A DNA stretch of 43,131 nucleotides from JBEEJL01 sp043744215 (lineage in GTDB: Bacteria > Pseudomonadota > Gammaproteobacteria > Burkholderiales > JBEEJL01), in assembly GCA_043744215.1 (NCBI GenBank), contig JAYTVC010000086.1:1-43131 (forward strand). The letters run 5' to 3'. The position numbers were made by a program, and so were the translations under genes. The notes beneath the pieces are model-generated. The model was not told the DNA's origin, did not search any database, and worked only from the letters and a program-made list of their open reading frames with translations. Shown one piece after another: positions 40,679 to 43,131 of this stretch. Every line of letters starts with the position of its first letter. Positions within the stretch are counted from its first letter, which is position 1.

Positions 40679-40716
40679 GTCAGGTTGCGGCGCAGTTTTT
40701 TGCGCCGTTACCTGAC
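40679..40716. other. Large hairpin next to the octamer repeat
   Basis: Outer stem GTCAGGT/ACCTGAC and inner stem GGCGCA/TGCGCC, separated by a 3x3 internal loop, with a 6-base loop at the top. It starts on the base after the last octamer. Confidence 0.7.
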
Positions 40717-40808
40717 GCGGAGTTTGAATCATCAGGAGTCTTTGCAGCATTGCCCCCGGCGGCTTGTCACTTTTTTGCTTCGCCAAAAAAATGTTCAACG
40801 AGCAGCAT

Positions 40809-40836
40809 AAATTATTCAATATAATCAATTAGTTAC
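40809..40836 (-). repeat. Dispersed IHF-core repeat, copy 10
   Basis: Core AATCAATTAGTTA at 40823-40835 preceded by ATTCAATAT. It lies downstream of slmA. It shares its first 19 bases with the copy upstream of ratA. Confidence 0.8.
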
Positions 40837-40934
40837 AGATATGTCTGATTATCTTTCATTCCCGCTTGCGCGAAAAAAAAAGAGCAGGTTGCGGACGTGG
40901 TGTCGGTGAATGAATACGCCGAATCGCAGAAGCG

Positions 40935-41507
40935 TTACAACAACAACGCCACCTGCTGCGCCATGAGTTCTGTCGGCGAACGCTTGAATCCGCTTTTGGC
41001 AAACTGGTGCCAGCGGCCGATGACGTAGCACAGCAACGCATTGGCTTTCGCTGCTGTGTCGGTATCGTTGGGGATTTCATTTACGCTGGCGGCGACGCGC
41101 AAAGATTGGCGCAGCGTGGCTTCAAGGCGGTCATGCAGTTGGTTAATGCGCGCTTGCAGGCGTTCGTTCTCATGCACCAGTGCATCGCCGATGAGCACGC
41201 GCGTCATGCCAGGATTTTTTTTGGCGAAGCCGAGCAACATGGTGAGTGTCGCCTCGACCTGCTTCATGCCAGACGTTTCTTCCGCCATGATTTTATTGAT
41301 GAGTGAAAACACGGTCGCTTCAATAAACTCAATTAGCCCCTCATACATTTGCGCCTTGCTGGCGAAGTGGCGATACAGCGCCGCTTCGGACACGCCCACT
41401 TTGTCGGCGAGCAAAGCCGTGGTAATTTTTTCGCCCTTGGGGTCTTCCAGCATTTCCGCCAAGGTTTGCAGGATTTGTTTTTTTCGTTCGCCGGTTTTTG
41501 CGGGCAT
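40935..41507 (-). CDS. slmA: Nucleoid occlusion factor SlmA (TetR family)
   Basis: 190 residues from the ATG at 41507 (MPAKTGERKKQILQTLAEML); a longer frame reads into an inverted repeat. The TetR-type helix-turn-helix (ITTALLADKVGVSEAALYRH, then FASKAQMYEGLIEFIE) is characteristic of SlmA. SlmA binds DNA and blocks FtsZ assembly over the nucleoid. Length is near the 198 of E. coli. Confidence 0.92.
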   Translation of the reverse strand: MPAKTGERKKQILQTLAEMLEDPKGEKITTALLADKVGVSEAALYRHFASKAQMYEGLIEFIEATVFSLINKIMAEETSGMKQVEATLTMLLGFAKKNPGMTRVLIGDALVHENERLQARINQLHDRLEATLRQSLRVAASVNEIPNDTDTAAKANALLCYVIGRWHQFAKSGFKRSPTELMAQQVALLL

Positions 41508-41536
41508 TTTATTGCTGTCCTGAAAAAAGTAAATCT

Positions 41537-41652
41537 CACCACAGTGGCACAGAGATGTAGCGAAAAGCAAAAACTTTAAAAGTTATCAAACGAAAAATAC
41601 AGATTGGCCTGAATGAAATAACGCTTTTGGTTTTCTCTGTGTCTCTGTGGTG
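41537..41652. repeat. Inverted repeat pair between slmA and the HerA-like gene
   Basis: CACCACAGTGGCACAGAGA at 41537-41555 is inverted at 41634-41652 with 17 of 19 matches, enclosing 78 bases without a gene. Confidence 0.7.
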
Positions 41653-41665
41653 AATGTTTTTGACG

Positions 41666-43131
41666 TTAACGCTTCCCGCCAAGGATCGACCCCAACACGC
41701 CGCGAATAATCTGTCGCCCCAATTGACTGCCCACTGCGCGCACGGCGCTTTTCATCATCGCTTCGCCCATGCCTTCGCGGCCCCGGCCTTTTCCGCTCCC
41801 GCCAGTCGTGCCGCCGAATACATCGCCCAGCGCGCCTTTTACCCGGTCCATCATGCCGGGGCCTTCAGATTTGCCATCGGCACCGATTTTATCCTCGGTG
41901 CGGCCTTTGAGTTTTTCGTAGGCTGATTCGCGGTCCACCATTTTTTCGTATTGGCCGTATACGGTCGATGCTTTGATAATCGCTTGTCGTTGCTCTGGCG
42001 TGATCGTGCCGATTTGCGAATGGGGCGGCAAAATAAATGCGCACTCCACAATGCCGGGTGTGCCTTTCGGATCGAGAAAAGACACCAGCGCCTCGCCGAC
42101 GCTCAGTTCGGTGATGACTTTCACCACGTCAAGTTTGCTATTGGTGCGGAACGTTTCCGCCGCCGCTTGCACGGCTTTCTGGTCACGCGGGGTGAACGAG
42201 CGCAGCGCGTGTTGCACGCGGTTGCCCAATTGGCCGAGCACGATGTCGGGCACGTCGAGGGGATTTTGCGTCACGAAATAAACGCCAACACCTTTGGAGC
42301 GCACGAGACGAATCACTTGCTGAATTTTTTCCAGCAGCGCTTGCGGCGCGTCGGTGAACAGCAAATGGGCTTCGTCGAAAAAAAACACCAGTTTGGGTTT
42401 GTCCGGGTCGCCGATTTCCGGCAGTTTTTCGTAAAGCTCGGAGAGCATCCACAATAAATAAGTCGAATATAAACGCGGTGCCTGCATCAGTTTATCGGCG
42501 GCGAGAATATTGATTTGGCCGCGGCCTTTGCTGTCGGTTTGCAGCCAGTCGTCAAAATTGAGCGCCGGCTCGCCGAAGAAATGTGCGCCGCCTTGCTGGT
42601 CGAGTTCGAGCAAGCCACGCTGAATCGCGCCGATGCTTGCCGTCGACACATTGCCGTATTCCGTTGTGTATTTCGCCGAGTTATCGCCCACGCTTTGCAG
42701 CATGGCACGCAGGTCTTTCAGGTCGAGTAACAGCAGGCCGTTGTCGTCGGCGATTTTGAACACCAGCGCCAGCACGCCTTGCTGCACGTCGTTAAGGTTA
42801 AGAATGCGCGCCAGTAACAACGGGCCCATCTCCGACACCGTCGCACGCACCGGGTGGCCTTGCTCGCCGAAAATATCCCAGAAGGTGACCGGATAACTCT
42901 CGAACGCGTGATCTTTTATTTTCAGCAGGTCCAGCCGATCCTTGATTTTGGGATTTTCCTTGCCCGGCTGCGACATGCCGGCCAGGTCTCCCTTTACGTC
43001 GGCCATGAACACGGGCACGCCGAGGCGGCTGAAATTTTCTGCCAGCACTTGCAGCGACACGGTCTTGCCCGTGCCCGTCGCGCCGGCGATGAGGCCGTGG
43101 CGGTTGGCCATCTGCGGCAACAGGTTGAGGT
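41666..43131 (-). CDS. HerA/YjgR-like ATPase (DUF853), partial at its N-terminus
   Basis: The frame is open to the window edge (LNLLPQMANRHG...), so the start lies outside; about 487 residues are visible. Walker A is GATGTGKT, Walker B FFFDEAHLLF, and GVYFVTQNPLDVPDIVLGQ follows. The C-terminus is Gly-rich and basic. DUF853/YjgR proteins are HerA-FtsK ATPases of unknown function. It is on the same strand as slmA. Confidence 0.9.
   Translation of the reverse strand, partial: LNLLPQMANRHGLIAGATGTGKTVSLQVLAENFSRLGVPVFMADVKGDLAGMSQPGKENPKIKDRLDLLKIKDHAFESYPVTFWDIFGEQGHPVRATVSEMGPLLLARILNLNDVQQGVLALVFKIADDNGLLLLDLKDLRAMLQSVGDNSAKYTTEYGNVSTASIGAIQRGLLELDQQGGAHFFGEPALNFDDWLQTDSKGRGQINILAADKLMQAPRLYSTYLLWMLSELYEKLPEIGDPDKPKLVFFFDEAHLLFTDAPQALLEKIQQVIRLVRSKGVGVYFVTQNPLDVPDIVLGQLGNRVQHALRSFTPRDQKAVQAAAETFRTNSKLDVVKVITELSVGEALVSFLDPKGTPGIVECAFILPPHSQIGTITPEQRQAIIKASTVYGQYEKMVDRESAYEKLKGRTEDKIGADGKSEGPGMMDRVKGALGDVFGGTTGGSGKGRGREGMGEAMMKSAVRAVGSQLGRQIIRGVLGSILGGKR

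Noticed and set aside
40469..40828. A 119-codon minus-strand frame with Asn/Lys/Thr/Gln-rich protein
   Set aside because: The low-complexity protein is just the translation of the octamer tandem repeat; there is no start signal.
41319..41337. Another copy of the dispersed repeat inside slmA
   Set aside because: The resemblance to ATTCAATAWAATCAATTAG is partial, the IHF core is broken, and the encoded residues fit the SlmA family.

Overview
The window looks like chromosomal DNA of a betaproteobacterium. It carries smpB, ratA-rnfH, guaB-guaA, purB, mnmA-nudJ, icd, a cspA-like gene, clpS-clpA, fimV and slmA. A monohaem cytochrome c with a flavocytochrome c sulfide dehydrogenase-type flavoprotein hints at sulfur oxidation, as in Nitrosomonadales-like lineages. 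The exact taxon is inferred, not proven.

Layout. 1-5819: a sensory and uptake cluster (partial HAMP sensor, ABC-type substrate-binding protein, TonB-dependent receptor), three small membrane or secreted proteins, and a NarL-type response regulator. 5946-9019: an SDR, aminoglycoside-phosphotransferase-like kinase and acyl-CoA dehydrogenase operon resembling 4-hydroxyacyl-CoA (levulinate-type) catabolism. 9121-18079: housekeeping genes (smpB, ratA, rnfH, fimV with a PilZ-like partner, a DUF4124 protein, guaB, guaA). 18080-24199: a foreign island inserted at the 3' end of guaA. It is bounded by copies of the last guaA codons and carries a split AEP primase/helicase of the TOTE type, a broken AbiE system, an integrase fragment and hipBA. 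24331-24938: hicAB. 25130-38770: purB, a uracil-DNA glycosylase-like protein, a GST, mnmA-nudJ, two Lys/Ala-rich secreted paralogues, a TPR protein, a HupE/UreJ-like membrane protein, a PAP2 phosphatase, rluE, icd, cspA, clpS and clpA. 38916-43131: cytochrome c, fccB-like flavoprotein, slmA and a partial HerA/YjgR-like ATPase.

The most striking unlisted signal is a short AT-rich repeat dispersed through the chromosomal part, about 12 copies in 37 kb. Nearly every copy contains a perfect match to the IHF consensus WATCAANNNNTTR next to a conserved arm of the type ATTCAATAWAATCAA. Most copies sit between genes, but some form part of genes. One replaces codons inside purB without changing length, one provides the stop codon of the GST gene, one encodes part of a signal peptide, and a degenerate one overlaps the end of guaB. 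The interior of the island has none; a single weaker IHF-type site lies close to its left attachment site, where an integrase would be expected to use it.

Other points worth following up are tandem att copies with 17-bp direct repeats that look like integrase arm sites, a frameshift between primase and helicase, a cspA leader that can pair with its own ribosome binding site, an orphaned AbiE antitoxin, and an octamer tandem repeat next to a large hairpin.
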